This document shows positions 33,226 to 45,204 of a DNA stretch of 64,000 nucleotides, piece after piece. The position numbers and the translations under genes were made by a program. The notes below the pieces were generated by a model. It was not told where the DNA came from, made no database searches, and worked only from the letters and a program-made list of their open reading frames with translations. Origin of the DNA: Cephalotus follicularis (lineage: Eukaryota; Streptophyta; Magnoliopsida; Oxalidales; Cephalotaceae); contig BDDD01001577.1 of the NCBI GenBank assembly GCA_001972305.1, positions 66,437 to 130,436 on the forward strand, written 5' to 3'. Numbering within the stretch: the stretch's first letter is position 1; each line of letters begins with the position of its first letter.

Positions 33226-34402
33226 TCAAAACAAACTTCTCACGGTTACCAAAACAAAACAAAACAAAACCAAAACAATACCTGGAGCGTTTGCAGCCTG
33301 ATGCGTCGTCAAGGCGAAAACTCTACCTCCCACATTACGTCGCTCCACGTCATTACCATTTCCTCCTTTATTTTTCGTACAAGGATTCAGGCAATCCTTA
33401 AAGAGATGACCCTTTTGTCCACAAGCAAAACACGCCCCAGTGGCCTTGTAACATGTCCCAATCGGATGTCTCCTCCCACACGTATCACACAAAGCAATCT
33501 GAACATTGGGGTTATCCCCATCCTTATTCTGATTATGATCCTTTTTATGCTGTTTACTTTCAACTTGCTGTCCCGACTCATGTCCTCGCGAATCACTCCT
33601 ATTCCGTTTCTTTTCCTTTTCTTGCCGAGCTTCCTGGAAATCCAACCTTTCCAATTCAATATTCTTCGCAGCGTTTGCTACTTCCGCCACGTCAGCAAAC
33701 CTGGAGTTTATCCCCCTAAGTTGGTATTGCAGTTTCCATTTGAACTTCCCAGCTTGCTCAAATGCCGATCCTGCCGCAGCTCCAGCAAAACCCGCTAACC
33801 TAGTGAACCGGGCCAAAAACTCGGTGACTGATTCACCATCTTTCTGCCTAGTGTTAACAAACTCCCTCGCATAAGCCTCCTTATCAGCAGTAGGGAAAAT
33901 ACTGCTGATAGAAGATTTCACGGAACTCAACCCAAGTCAAGGTGTCAACGTAGTTTCCTCCTTTTTCTAACTTCATCGTTTGCCACCACTTTTGATCGTC
34001 TCCTTCCAACTTATATGCCGCTAACCTTACCTTTCTTTCATCCTCACATCCCAACACATTGAAGATTTTCTCCATATGCGCAATCCAATGCTCAGCCTCT
34101 ACAGGGGTCGGGGCTGAACTAAAAGACTGCGGCCTTTGCTTTTGGAACCGTTCAAGCCAGACATATGCAGGAGTGTCGAGCCGGTCCCCAATTTCCTTAC
34201 CAGTCTGAACATCAGCCGATGCATTCTCCGTCGTAACTTGCTCTTGGCGTCCTTGCCCTTGATTTTGCATTGTATGAATGAGTCGATCTATTTCTTGAGC
34301 AACTACCTGTCTCACTAACTCTTCAACCGTAGGCTCACTTCGTACCTCTTCACGAGTCTCAGTCTGTTCGTTTCTTCGACGGTTATTCCTGGTTCGCACC
34401 AT
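33226..34402 (-). pseudogene. gag of El-6 (fossil, the only coding region of the element)
   Basis: It starts MVRTRNNRRRNEQTETREE at 34402 and has the gag core (PVEAEHWIAHMEKIFNVLGC, FREIFYQQYFP, AYAREFVNTRQKDGESVTEF). A CCHC knuckle (CFACGQKGHLFKDC) lies near 33400–33440. It is a close match to El-1 gag. It passes directly to a short 3' region, so the element between two LTRs is gag-only, about 1.47 kb of internal sequence. Such elements have been described in plants as TR-GAG and need enzymes from relatives to move. The frame has at least one break. Confidence 0.85.
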
Positions 34403-34554
34403 CTACGAAACATAAATCCAAAACATAACAACAAAGAAACCAAGGTCAAAACAATAAACACGTCAGAGGAATCACAACGAAAGATCCTAACCCAAAGTCT
34501 ACCCAATCTCACAGGTCAAAACCTAGATAGGTCTTCTAAGGAAAGGAAAACCTA

Positions 34555-34567
34555 TTCTCTGATACCA
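34555..34567 (-). promoter_or_regulatory. Primer-binding site of El-6
   Basis: On the minus strand TGGTATCAGAGAA lies four bases after the LTR end; a good match to the initiator-Met tRNA type. Confidence 0.85.
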
Positions 34568-35521
34568 TCTTTGTAACACCCCCGATTCGGAGGGAGTCGT
34601 TACGGTTCCTAATCCGAGACTAAGCATAACCTATCATATAACATAGCTCAATTTTTATTCTTTTTATCAAAATATTAACTCATCTTTTATTTAAATTGTA
34701 TGATGGTCTAAACATAACATTTATAATCTAAGACATAATCTGAAACTTTATTCATAATCCAAAAAATTAAACATAAACCAAAGCTTAAACATTATTCTAA
34801 GTCATAAACTGAAAGACATAATAATACTCAAATAGGCGTTCTAACATGACCATAAAAATAACTAAGCATAAACGAGTCCATCTCCTAAGTGATCCTTATC
34901 ATAGGTGACATCTCGCTCATCACACATTGCCCGGATGTTGTCCCAGAATACCTGCCGCATGGAAACAAAAACGCGGCTGAGCAAACCTCAGTATAGATAT
35001 AGAATCATAAAACATAAAACGATAATTTAAAAGATGGAAAATACCTGAACCTTGAAATATCATACGACACATGTATAAAATAATTATAAACAGTTCTACC
35101 AATTCAAAACTAATATCCGAATTTCAAAACGTTAACAAATTTCAAGAACGATATCTGAAAGCAAAGTCTGATTTCAAAGAATAGTCTAAGTTTCGATGCA
35201 AATCAAAATAAAAAAACGATAATCAAAATGATACTCAAAATCTTTTTAACATTGTCCGAGTCAAAAAGGGGTTTCCAAAACAAAACATATCCGATTCCGA
35301 TATCTCATAATAGAGATCTAAAATATATATAACAGAGACTTATCCGATTCTAAAATCTCATAATAGAGATCCAAAGTACATATACATAAGTGCAAGCGGT
35401 TTGCAAGGCCCACATGCTCCGACCGAAAGACGTGTACGGCACAACACAATCAATCCCCAAAATCCGAATCCTTAACATATCCTAGGATCGATCCATACGC
35501 CTCTATCACATAGCGGATCCA

Positions 35522-35640
35522 TAAGTCCACCTCATGGGACTTATTCAAAACATAGAGAGAAGTTGTAGACTAATCACACCGCTACGGAAGTGTCATGTCC
35601 CGTGCCAGGCCTACGACATGCCTATGGTACACCCCATAGG
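35522..35640 (-). other. Hairpin cluster in the right El-6 LTR
   Basis: HP3 is TAAGTCC/GGACTTA (35522–35543), 7 bp perfect; in El-1 it is TAAATCC/GGATTTA. HP2 and HP1 (CCTATGG/CCATAGG, 35621–35640) are present. Confidence 0.7.
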
Positions 35641-36320
35641 TGACAAATATCTCTGTATATCCAAAGTAAACATACTTCCTAATGTGAAAGTCATATTCAT
35701 TTAACATACTTCCTAAGGTGAAAGTCATGTTCGTTTATCAAATCCAAAATCCGTATACTTTCGTATGTGAAAGTCTTACTTAGTTTATAAAACCGGTGAC
35801 ATTAAACTTTAGTAGTAAAACAAATTTTATAAAACATCCGAGGTTGTATAACATTTCGTAAGCATTTCAGAGCCAAAACATTTTATTTTCACAAAAATAT
35901 CTTATCGACTTTACTTCTGAACATTTCAAAATACGGAGCATAATGGAGTTCATAAAATCGAAGGGACATATTCATAAAGTAAAGCTATCTTTTTACCATA
36001 AAAACAGTAGGAGGGTAGCAAGGAACGAAACATCCGTACAAAAATATATTTGAATTCATTTCAGTAAAACAGAAGGAGTAAGCCAAGAACGAAGAATCCA
36101 TACCTTAAGCGATCATAAAAATAACTTTACTAATTGACCAACAATTTCTAATTGTCCCTCGTAGCACACAAATCTAAAAGATACAATATAATTCATATAA
36201 GCATTCAAATATCACTTCCAAACATTAAACAGTAACTTAATAGTGTTTAAAACAGACTCCAAATCATTACACGAATAAACGGATTACAAAACTTAAAACC
36301 AGAAAATTCCTAGGCAATTC

Positions 36321-36470
36321 CAATCGACTGTATCAAGATCCAGTCGGCTACTCATAGGGTCACAGTCGACTGTGTGGCATAGGCAGCCGACTACTCAAAC
36401 TGGGTATGAATCCAGTCGACTGTGACAGGGGTCCACAAAACAGTCGACTGTTTCAAGAGGCAGTCGACTG
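36321..36470 (-). repeat. Seven-copy palindrome array in the right El-6 LTR
   Basis: Starts are 36321, 36341, 36363, 36384, 36413, 36441 and 36461; steps 20–22 bp with two of 28–29. Variants of CAGTCGACTG and CAGCCGACTA. Confidence 0.87.
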
Positions 36471-37560
36471 CTCTGGGCGACAGAACAGCAAAAACACAGC
36501 AATTCAATTCCAATTTTTTGTCAAAACCATATTGCAACATTACTAGATGATTTTAAACACTTATATAGGTCTTATGTGACTTAACCGTGACATTTAAACA
36601 TCCATAATCAAAAGTTCATGCAATGGGTGATCTTTCTTTAAAGAGAAGCAATTTCAATTCATTGCATGCATGCTTATATGATCAAGTTTTCTGTCTTTAA
36701 TCATTATCCTTAATCAAAACCAGTATGTATCATCTACCTAATGCATGTTGACAGGTTTAGAAGCCATGGTTGCGGAAAAAAAAAAAACAAAACATACTAG
36801 CAACCAATCATGCAAAAGACTTTGATAACAAAACCTAATGCTAAACCATAACAGTGGATGATAACAAACCTGATTCAATGAAGCAGTGAAGACAAAAACA
36901 ACTTCTAATCATGCAGGTTCGGCTCTAGGAGGAAGATACACAGTGGAGGCACAACAATGAACATATAGCATACATATATAATATGGAAAAGGTAATTTTG
37001 GTCATGGTAATGCAGAAAAGGAATCCAAAATCTGTTAGAATAGGGAAAGAGGCAAAATTTTCGGGATTGAGGGAGAGAAAGGGAAGGCAGAATCGGTTTG
37101 GGCAGCAAGAAGGAAGAATGCGTGAGAGAGAGGGAGAGGAAAAAATAGAAAGTAAAAATAGGTTTTAAATGATATAAGGGATTTATTTCCCAAAGAACTC
37201 TAATTTGCCATAATAAATAAAACTAATTTAAACTAATTTACAATACAATAAAATTAATTCAATTGATTTTACTTATTCACGTACATAGTCCAACCAATAT
37301 CCCCCAGTCCAAAATTAACGTCTTTAAGCCTAAAACGTAAAAGCCCAAATTAATATTCACCAACCATATTTAATATTTTTAAAAACTGATTTTAAAATAC
37401 AAAACAATAAATTTTTGCTTTTCCAACATTCATATTCTAATAAATATGAAAAGCCCAAAATTAAAATCATATAGCCCAAAGATCACATTATGCCAACATA
37501 ATATAACAAATCTAAATCAAATAAAAATCCGAAATTTTGCACTCGAAAATTGGGGTATTA

Positions 37561-38065
37561 CCTGATCGATCATCTTCGGAGTGTAGGGTAATAGATAGGC
37601 GGTGCGCAGTCGGTGCTAGGAGATAGCGACATGTGACACCCAAACCAAAGTATGAATTGATTGTACCCTTGTGCGGTATTCTTGCATTTGTATTGTCTAT
37701 GGCCACTTGGCATGGATGCTTATATATTGGAATATTTAAATGTTATTTTTAAATATAAAATGTCATACATGTTGCATTCATATATTTTTTAACATGCATT
37801 ATCTTCCTACTTAGCCAAGTGAGGACAACGGCTAACCTCTACCATTTCAGATTAGGCAAGGACGTTCGGAGATTGCTGCTGAAGCTTGGAGAGCTTCTAT
37901 TTTTGACTTAAGGTTGTTATTTTCTGATGTTATACTGTATTTGTAATGAACGGTTCATACCCCGTGTTACTGTTGTACTTCCTTATGAAAGGAGACTTTG
38001 TTGGATTGTACCTGCACGTAGTATGGGCTGCGTGCGGATGACTTGTATTTTATATTCCTGTAATC
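37561..38065 (+). mobile_element. G2: fragment of a T2-related LTR
   Basis: It matches G1 and, reversed, S4. It has the acceptor block (CTAACCTCTACCATTTCAG|ATT near 37835) and SL1 (38013–38034, GCACG/CGTGC around TAGTATGGGCTG). It stops inside the T2 3' region and is joined directly to El-7 gag. Both ends lack LTR termini. Confidence 0.78.
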
Positions 38066-38574
38066 TGTCTGCAAGTGGCCCTTATGACCAAAATAGAAGC
38101 AAGCCCCAGGCCTTATATCACCTTCTTGACTCGGAGTTCCCTTAGCTGCCGTTCGCCGAGAACTATTTTTCGATGACTTGGTCGAAGAGTCACCATCATG
38201 CCATTCTGACGGAGCTGGTCTAGTCCGCTTAGTTTGCTGGGTCTCAAAACACAGCTGCCGCATTTCCTCCAGGTGAGCCGTATTAGCAGCCACATGTTGA
38301 TGGAAATGGTCATTCACACGATCTATGTACCATCGCCGCAGGTCTTCTATGTTTGCCGCATCCATAGCCATCTGCTATTGAAAGTAGTCAGCCATTCGAT
38401 CCAGTGGATCTCTCCCATCATTTGTTCCCCGAGGAGCACTCCCCTCAACAGCCTTAGCTTTTCCTCTTCTGTCCATATTGTTTCCTATAAGAAGAGTGAC
38501 GGTCAGTCACGACTTTAGGAAAATAATTCATTAATTGCCAATGAAACTATCCTAGCTAAGCATATATGGAATAT
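38066..38574 (-). pseudogene. El-7 gag remnant and leader (fossil)
   Basis: The minus strand reads DRVNDHFHQHVAANTAHLEE, then QTKRTRPAPSEW, close to the gag of El-10. It is cut by the G2 join inside its zinc-knuckle part (CFYFGHKGHLQ). The leader between the LTR and gag (38480–38574) is retained. Confidence 0.8.
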
Positions 38575-38586
38575 GCTCTGATACCA
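38575..38586 (-). promoter_or_regulatory. Primer-binding site of El-7
   Basis: On the minus strand TGGTATCAGAGC, the full 12-base initiator-Met pattern, four bases after the LTR end at 38591. Confidence 0.92.
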
Positions 38587-38654
38587 CCATTGTCACACCC
38601 CGTTTATAGAGAAACGACATTTAAGCAGTAAAGGCAATTAACGCATAAAAATAA

Positions 38655-38768
38655 TACAGCTCATGTAAAGACCATAAAATTTAAAACTTTTAACAAGCTG
38701 TCAGTTGCGGAAGCATTAATATCCATAAGCTGTAAAACCCGTAGCGTGCATCCCACACTACACGTTAC
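38655..38768 (-). other. T2 3' structured element in the El-7 LTR
   Basis: On the minus strand SL1 pairs GTAACGTG with CACGCTAC (38741–38768, one mismatch) around TAGTGTGGGATG. The long stem is TACAGCTTATG/CATGAGCTGTA, where T–A and A–T changes against the usual TTCAGC/GCTGAA compensate each other. Confidence 0.78.
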
Positions 38769-38972
38769 CCAAAATAATCCGACATTGTTAATCGCCCATA
38801 AACGGAGCGTGAATTACAATACAAGATTAAAATCCATCATTAACAAGTCATAAGTACGGTACATCCGAAATCCATAACCAACATAGGTTTAATACAAAAC
38901 AGGAGAAGCAAAATCAAGAACATAACAACTTGATATTCGTCCATGTCAGTCCAACAGGTCCACTGCATCAAT

Positions 38973-40524
38973 CTGTAAAGTAGGGGGTTAGCCTTTGTCC
39001 TCACTCGGCTAAGTCATAAAAGCAGTTTGGGATTAAAATTAAATGCATGTCATGATATGGATGCATGGATGATGCAGTACAGTAGAAATTCCAGTTTATA
39101 TATATACGAAAATATATATATTTAACAGTACGGTAAAATATCAGTGGATACATATATAAGAAAATATACGTATGCAGGAACAGTATAGTAGTAACCCGGC
39201 CAAGGCTACATCATCAAACACAGTAATGTCCGAGAAGGACCAACAGGCAGTACAGTATGTCCACATAGGACCACAACAACAATCAGTATATGTAACGTCG
39301 CCAACTCTTGCCCCACGCTACACTCCCACTCCAGCCCCTACATCAGGCAACCGAGCGAGGCAACAGTACAGTGAGTCACCTAGTCATGCTCCTGGCCCCT
39401 AGGTTCAACCCTACCACTAGCCGGCGCTGGCAGCCTCTGCCATGCAATCAGTGGCTCAAGCACAAACACATAACAATTCACAGAGCAAACAGTGAATTCA
39501 AACAGTAACAGTACAGTAAACAGGACAGTAGTGATCGTTTAGATCCACAATAGGCAGTTGTCTTCCAAAATGTTTCCAAAAGTGACAACATTTGAAAATA
39601 GGCATTTTCAGTAGAAAATACATTTTAACAGTACAGTAGTAGCAATCGTTTTCCAAATATGTTGAAAATACGACATCAATATTCGTTTTGTACTCAAAAT
39701 AGCAGTTTCAATTCACATATGCATTTCTAAAGTAACAATACATTAGAAATCATAATTCGAGTCCAAACAGTACAAACAGGCAGTAACACAGTACATATGC
39801 AATGCATAAAAATGCTCAAATGCATCCTAGTGGGAATCGGGATCGTTTCGTATCGTTTTAGGCAAACAGCAGTCCAACCAGTCGGCTGGAATCCTCACCA
39901 GTCAACTGTTTCTGGGTTGAGCAGTATGAGTAGTCGACTGGTTCCTTCTACCAGTCAACTGTTCTGGGTCGAGCAGTATGAGCAGTCGACTGGTTCCTTC
40001 TAAAAGTCGACTGTCAATTAGGCAGTCGGCTGTTGTTCTTCAACAGTCGACTGTTACAGTACACCACACAAGAAACATTCCCAGATTACCATCTTCTGGG
40101 CAGTACAAAGTATGAACAGTACTGCTTTCCATTGGCAGTCGACTGGTCTCATTGAGTAGTCGACTGTCTTCCTTAGACAGTCGGCTGCTCTGCAAACCAG
40201 TGGCATACAATTCGATTTAATTATTCCAACGGATCATGGTAAGCACCTAACTTAAGCTCAGGGATAGGAAATACAACTACAGGTTGTTATATCACCCATA
40301 TAACAGTTTACCCAACATTCATTTCATCATGCAAGCCAAGCCATACAAGGATCAACATGCATGCACAATAACCACATTGATTCTCAGTAACAAGCATAAT
40401 AGCCCCCAAAAATAGTAGCAATTACGTCCTAAAACCATTAGCTACAACTCACATGACCAGGCATTTGCAATTCATGGAACATGCATTAAGTTTAACCTCA
40501 AAATGCCATTACAACTTCCCCTAC
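38973..40524 (-). other. Candidate leader intron in the El-7 LTR
   Basis: The minus-strand donor is ATCAAAG|GTAGGGG (starts 40524). The acceptor is CTAACCCCCTACTTTACAG|ATTG (ends 38973). About 1552 bp. Confidence 0.55.
39879..40187 (-). repeat. Palindrome arrays in the El-7 LTR intron region
   Basis: Starts are 39879, 39899, 39931, 39952, 39983, 40004, 40023 and 40044, then 40136, 40157 and 40178. Steps cluster at 19–21 and 31–32 bp. Variants of CAGTCGACTG. Confidence 0.85.
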
Positions 40525-41001
40525 CTTTGATTCCAAGTTAGGAATCTGTAAGTCCACCTCTTTTCGTTCCAATCAGTGACGTTCTGAGCTCCCCAGAAGC
40601 TCCAACTCCAAGCCCAGCAGCTCCAAGGACAGCTCCAACCTTGAGCTCCAAGCTTCAACAATGGTAGAAACACTCCTCTTTTCCTCCTTTCTTGGTGTTT
40701 TTCTCACTATTTTCTCTTGTTCTTGGTGCATTCACTATCTGGATGAGAGGAATAAGTGAGACGTTTTTATGCAGAGCCTTTTCTCCCTTTCTCCCTTCAA
40801 ATGGCACCAAAGTCACATTCCCTCATTCAATAAGCATGCACATAGTCACAGGCCTGATTTTCTCTGCCCTATGAAGTCTGCATGATTCCCATGTGTCCCT
40901 TACACCCTCTCCTTCAGCTGCATGGAGTACAGATGGTGCCCACATCCTTCTTTCAGTTGTAACATGTGATTTCAGTCACATGCAATAAACAGAGAATGAT
41001 C

Positions 41002-41153
41002 CAGTCGGCTGCCTTTCCCCTAGCAGTTGGCTGTTCTCCTCGCAGTCTGTTGCCAAGTGTCACGAGAGTTGGCCAGTCGACTGGTTCATCCCACCAGTCA
41101 ACTGCTTCCACACGCAGCCAACCAGTCGGTTGTTCTCCCATACCAGTCGACTG
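41002..41153 (-). repeat. Palindrome cluster near the start of the El-7 LTR
   Basis: Starts are 41002/41024, 41074/41095 and 41123/41144 (21–22 bp pairs) with a weaker copy at 41043. It lies 150–300 bp from the LTR 5' end. Confidence 0.82.
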
Positions 41154-41304
41154 CCTCCAGTAATTTTACCAAGCAATCACACTTCAAATACACAATTGAT
41201 TTAAGGGCAACATTATCAAATTGGAAAATCCATCACTTTATTAATTCCACAAATAAGGTACAATTACATTGTGAAATTACAGTACATGAAATTTGCGGGC
41301 GTTA

Positions 41305-41494
41305 AATGGAGACATTATTTGTATGGAGCACAGTTTGAGATATTCATCGATCACAAGGGCTTGAAATATCTATTCTGCCAAGATAAATTGAATATGAGGC
41401 AGCGCAGATGGGTTGAATTCTTGAATGACTATGATTGTAACTTCCAGTACCATCCTGGGAAAGCAAATGATGTTGCGGATGTGTTGAGTCGTAA
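41305..41494 (+). pseudogene. El-8 RNase H piece (fossil)
   Basis: The translation [20 protein letters not shown], then [20 protein letters not shown], is RNase H. It is followed by the S4 insertion at the point where the integrase begins. The start of El-8 is not present; it abuts the El-7 LTR. Confidence 0.88.
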
Positions 41495-41588
41495 TGTCAC
41501 ACCCCGTTTTCCACAAGACAACATATATGGAGATATTAGTTCTAATAATAATCCAACATTCAACATTAATCAACATCCGTTAACATAA

Positions 41589-41646
41589 GCGGAAGCATTT
41601 CATTGATGGATCATGAAAATTATCTGCACGCTGCCCATACTACGTG
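41589..41646 (-). other. T2 SL1 in S4
   Basis: On the minus strand CACG/CGTG (41627–41646) surround TAGTATGGGCAG, with GCTTCCGC at 41589–41596. The long-range stem is not clear here, making this the weakest copy. Confidence 0.5.
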
Positions 41647-41812
41647 GTTATACAATACCAACAATTATCCTTTTGCATATTGGAAATGTAAAATAACAAC
41701 AACGGAGTTTGATCATTCATTTCAATACAAGACATTGTAAATAACAACCTTAACAAGATAGAAGCTCTCCAATAAAGCTTCAACAGCACTTTCCCGAACG
41801 CCTTCACTTAAT

Positions 41813-43386
41813 CTGAAATTGTAGGGGGTTAGTCGTTGTCCTCACTTGGCTAAGTAGGAATAATGCATGAGGAAGAATACATAAATGTAAACATGTATGA
41901 AAATTATTTTGAATAACATATGTAAATAAGTATTCCAATATTTATGAGAAATCATGCCAAGTGGCCATAGACAATACAGTTCAGGAATACCGCACAAGGG
42001 TAAAATCAATCAATACAGTGGTTTGGGTGTCAAATGTCGCTAACACCTAGCACCAACTATGCACCACAAAACTATCACCCTACACTCCGAAGATGATAGA
42101 TCAAGTCAATTCTGCCAGCATTTAGAGGGTAGGTAACAATAAGGATCTGCATTGCAAATAAGTGTGGTGGAAGCTCTAGCCAACTCCTGGCACATAGGAC
42201 CACCCCGTAGCCAGTGATGTCTCCTATCACTCGACGAACGGCAATAACATAGACAAACAATTCAATCAATTCAATAGCAATATTACATATATCTATAATA
42301 TGCAATATATTAGTTGTTTCTTTTGGAAACATTTAACTGTTCAGTAACCGTACCTCTCGTTGGAGGAAACGGTACTCAATACAGTAGTTGTGCCTCTCAA
42401 TGGAGGAAAATCAGTAAATCATTTGACAATAAGTTTTCATTTTGAAAACAATAAGAAGGAAAATCCATATTTGTGCTTAGAGCACTAGTTGGTTCAATCA
42501 TTAATATTAAGTGTAACAATAGTATTTATGAACACTTAATAGCTATACAGTATCTATAGCAGCATCATTAATCAGTAGCGGAACAATCGCAATTCAAGGG
42601 TTCAACCAAGATGTTAGTATACCCTAATCATTCTTGCACAACTCTCGCAAGGAGTGCATAAGTCATTTACTTTATGTAATGTAACTACATAAGGCCAGGA
42701 TTGACTGTTACAATCATCCCATATGGAGGCCACAGTAATTGCATACAATTTAAAGCCTAACAGCAGTTAATATCAGTAATTTGTCACTTAGCAGTCGGCT
42801 GTTCATAAGAATAGCGGGCTGTTTTAATTAAGCAGTCGACTGTTTGTCCTTAACAGTCGGCTGTTTACATTGAGCAGTCGACTGTTAGGTTAAATAGTCG
42901 ACAGTTTTTGTCCAAAAATGTCAGGCAGCAGTTTAATCAAAGCAGAGTATACATGTACAATATCCAATTCAATCCAATTAATAGCATGCAATCACAGAGA
43001 AATTATCCATACATGCTATACATATTATATCTTCTAAAACATGTGAATACCCCAACCTCAAATGCTATCCCAAAATCAAATTGAGTTGATTTCTCTCTTT
43101 ATGTCCAACTCCAACAATCTCCAACAATTTTGAGTTCCAGGAGTTTAGTCTAGGTTTACATGTTAACAGAACGAAATCAGTAGCCGTATAGGTTTGATTA
43201 GCTACAACCAGTACCAAAATTAAGTCAATAATCTTAACAGTGATCTCTAAGCCTTGATTCTCATGAACACTTCAATTCCCGGCTTTGTTATTCTAACTCA
43301 TTTAACAGTGAATATATATAACTAACATCAGTATGTTTAATCCACTAACAACCTCAATATCAGTATAACTTGGATTGGTGACTTAC
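41813..43386 (-). other. Candidate leader intron in S4
   Basis: The minus-strand donor is TTCCTG|GTAAGT (starts 43386), a textbook plant donor that replaces the GTAGGG form. The acceptor is CTAACCCCCTACAATTTCAG|ATT (ends 41813). About 1574 bp. Confidence 0.5.
42792..42904 (-). repeat. Six-copy palindrome array in S4
   Basis: Starts are 42792, 42812, 42833, 42854, 42875 and 42895; steps 20, 21, 21, 21 and 20 bp. CAGTCGGCTG and CAGTCGACTG forms. Confidence 0.88.
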
Positions 43387-43570
43387 CAGGAAATCCAAGC
43401 TTCAAAATCTCTTTGAACTCAATCCTTCAACATGCACTCCAAGAATTCTCATGCAAGAGTTCCTCCATTTTCTCAGTGATTTCTAACACTCACATTCAAC
43501 TCTCATAGATGATATAAAGGTTTTAAAAACCTTAGAACTCGTTAGATCCCATTAATTCAGCTTCTCATTT

Positions 43571-43576
<6 letters not shown>

Positions 43577-43606
<30 letters not shown>
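43577..43606. repeat. (CT)n microsatellite
   Basis: About fifteen CT units in the leader part of S4. Confidence 0.97.
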
Positions 43607-43608
<2 letters not shown>

Positions 43609-44770
43609 TGTACATTTCTTTCTTTTTTTCTTTCTCACCTATTTTTGCAGGTTGCAGGTCTGCAGAAAGAATAGAGAACATGCAAGACATCACCTGTAGC
43701 GCCCCCGACCCGAGTCCGCTTTAAGCTCAAAGCAAGCTCCGAAGATCGGTGCGTTACGTGGGTGTAACCTTTGACCGTCAAATTATTTAATCATTCAACG
43801 ATCCATTTTATACCATTTAATCTTGACTTAGATTTAAAATCTAACATTATTACTTAATAACTTCACAGGATCACATATGCTTACATCTTTGAAACACCAA
43901 TTTCAAAATGTCATATTCTCATTATCATGATCGTTTCTAACACCTTACATTTATACATCACTTAACGTGTAACCTTACACAGCGGAAAAACATAAACTTA
44001 TCTCATCGTAAAATAATCATATACTCACCTTTATCATTAACTTCTCATACTTTCAACTATATTCAATAACCTTTGATATCATCATCTTACATAAAAACAT
44101 CATAACCTGTAGCATTTGTTTCTATACTATAACATCTATACACCGTCTATCATAAAACATTACACAGCGGAAAACATACACATGACATTAAAACATAGCT
44201 GCATAGCATATCATACTTTCATTCCTTACTCTTCTTTTGCAAACTTCCACTAAAGCTCGCAACTTCACGTTCAACGTTTCCTGGAAGATTTATTTAAAAA
44301 CAAGACATTGAAAGGAGTGAGCTTTTAAGAGCCCAGTAAGAAACAAGTCATAAAACGTTATCGAAATCCATTGTTTTTGATAATTTATATCAAAATGTTT
44401 CAACATCATACTTTTCAAAATATCTTTGTAAATCATTTTCTAGTTTTATAAAACCGGAACATTTCTAAAATCATGCATTTTCTGATATATATAACCAGCA
44501 TACTTGAAAATAATCAAAAACGTTTTTCAATCATATCTTATTTGGCTTGTATCACAGCCATACTTGAAAACATCAGTAAAATCATTTTCTTCACATTCAT
44601 AAGCAAAACATCTTTAAAACACTTTTTCTGTTCATATATCATGAAACCGAACATTTCATAAAACTTGGTGGTCGTGAACCTCTAATGAACCCTTTACACC
44701 GCTTCACCGGGGCATTGTGCACTCCCCCATTACCATCCTTACATCACATGCATGTCCGTGAGCACGCTCG

Positions 44771-44904
44771 GCTCCATTAACTTTGAGCAATCTCGCTCCA
44801 TTAACATTGAGCCTTGCGCTCCATTAACATTGAGCCTTGCGCTCCATTAACATTGAACATTTCGCTCCATTAACATTGAGCATTTCGCTCCATTACCCTT
44901 GGAA
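44771..44904. repeat. 23-bp tandem repeat in S5
   Basis: Six copies of a 23-bp unit beginning GCTCCATTAACATTGAGC, starting at 44771, 44795, 44818, 44841, 44864 and 44887. Each unit has short complementary ends (GCTC/GAGC). Confidence 0.93.
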
Positions 44905-45204
44905 GATCGCAATCCAAGGGCGGTTTATTTATTAATCTTTATGAGATTAATCCTCACTGGATCGCAATCCAGTAGTTGTTCATTCATTTCATAAAACATT
45001 TCTATACTTTGAGTGACCAGCTCAAAGTATTCATAAGACATTTCTCTTCATAAGACATTTCTCTTCATTTGAGTAGTTAACTCAAATGTATTCATAAAAC
45101 ATTTTTCTTCATAAAACATTTCTCTTCATTTGAGTAGTTAACTCAAATGCATTCACAAAATCATTTCATAAACTCTTTCTTAATACCTTGAGCGATTAGC
45201 TCAA
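44896..45204. repeat. Ladder of seven unrelated hairpins in S5
   Basis: Inverted repeats in a row: CCCTTGGA/TCCAAGGG (44896–44920), ATTAATCT/AGATTAAT (44931–44951), ACTGGAT/ATCCAGT (44956–44973), ATACTTTGAG/CTCAAAGTAT (45004–45030), CATTTGAGT/ACTCAAATG (45066–45088 and again 45127–45149) and TTGAGC/GCTCAA (45188–45204). Arms are 6–10 bp with 4–9-nt loops. The arm sequences differ while the architecture repeats. Confidence 0.8.

Larger units (their letters stand above)
34572..37560 (-). mobile_element. Right (5') LTR of El-6 (T1, minus strand)
   Basis: On the minus strand it runs from about 37560 (TAATACCCC, outermost bases lost) to GGGGGTGTTACA at 34572; about 2.99 kb. Beyond it lies fragment G2 rather than the expected continuation of El-5, and the CAAGG before the left LTR is not repeated. 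The outer flank was therefore changed after insertion. Confidence 0.9.
38591..41304 (-). mobile_element. 5' LTR of El-7 (T2, minus strand)
   Basis: On the minus strand it starts near 41304 (TAACGCCCGC, first bases lost) and ends CGGGGTGTGACA at 38591; about 2.7 kb. A TATA-like GCATAAAAACGT lies at 40761–40772. Exon 1 (40560–40680) holds several TTGGAGCT repeats. Right of it El-8 pol is read. Confidence 0.9.

Noticed and set aside
33214-33798. Plus-strand 194-residue frame opposite El-6 gag
   Set aside because: It is the antisense shadow of a recognised gag region.
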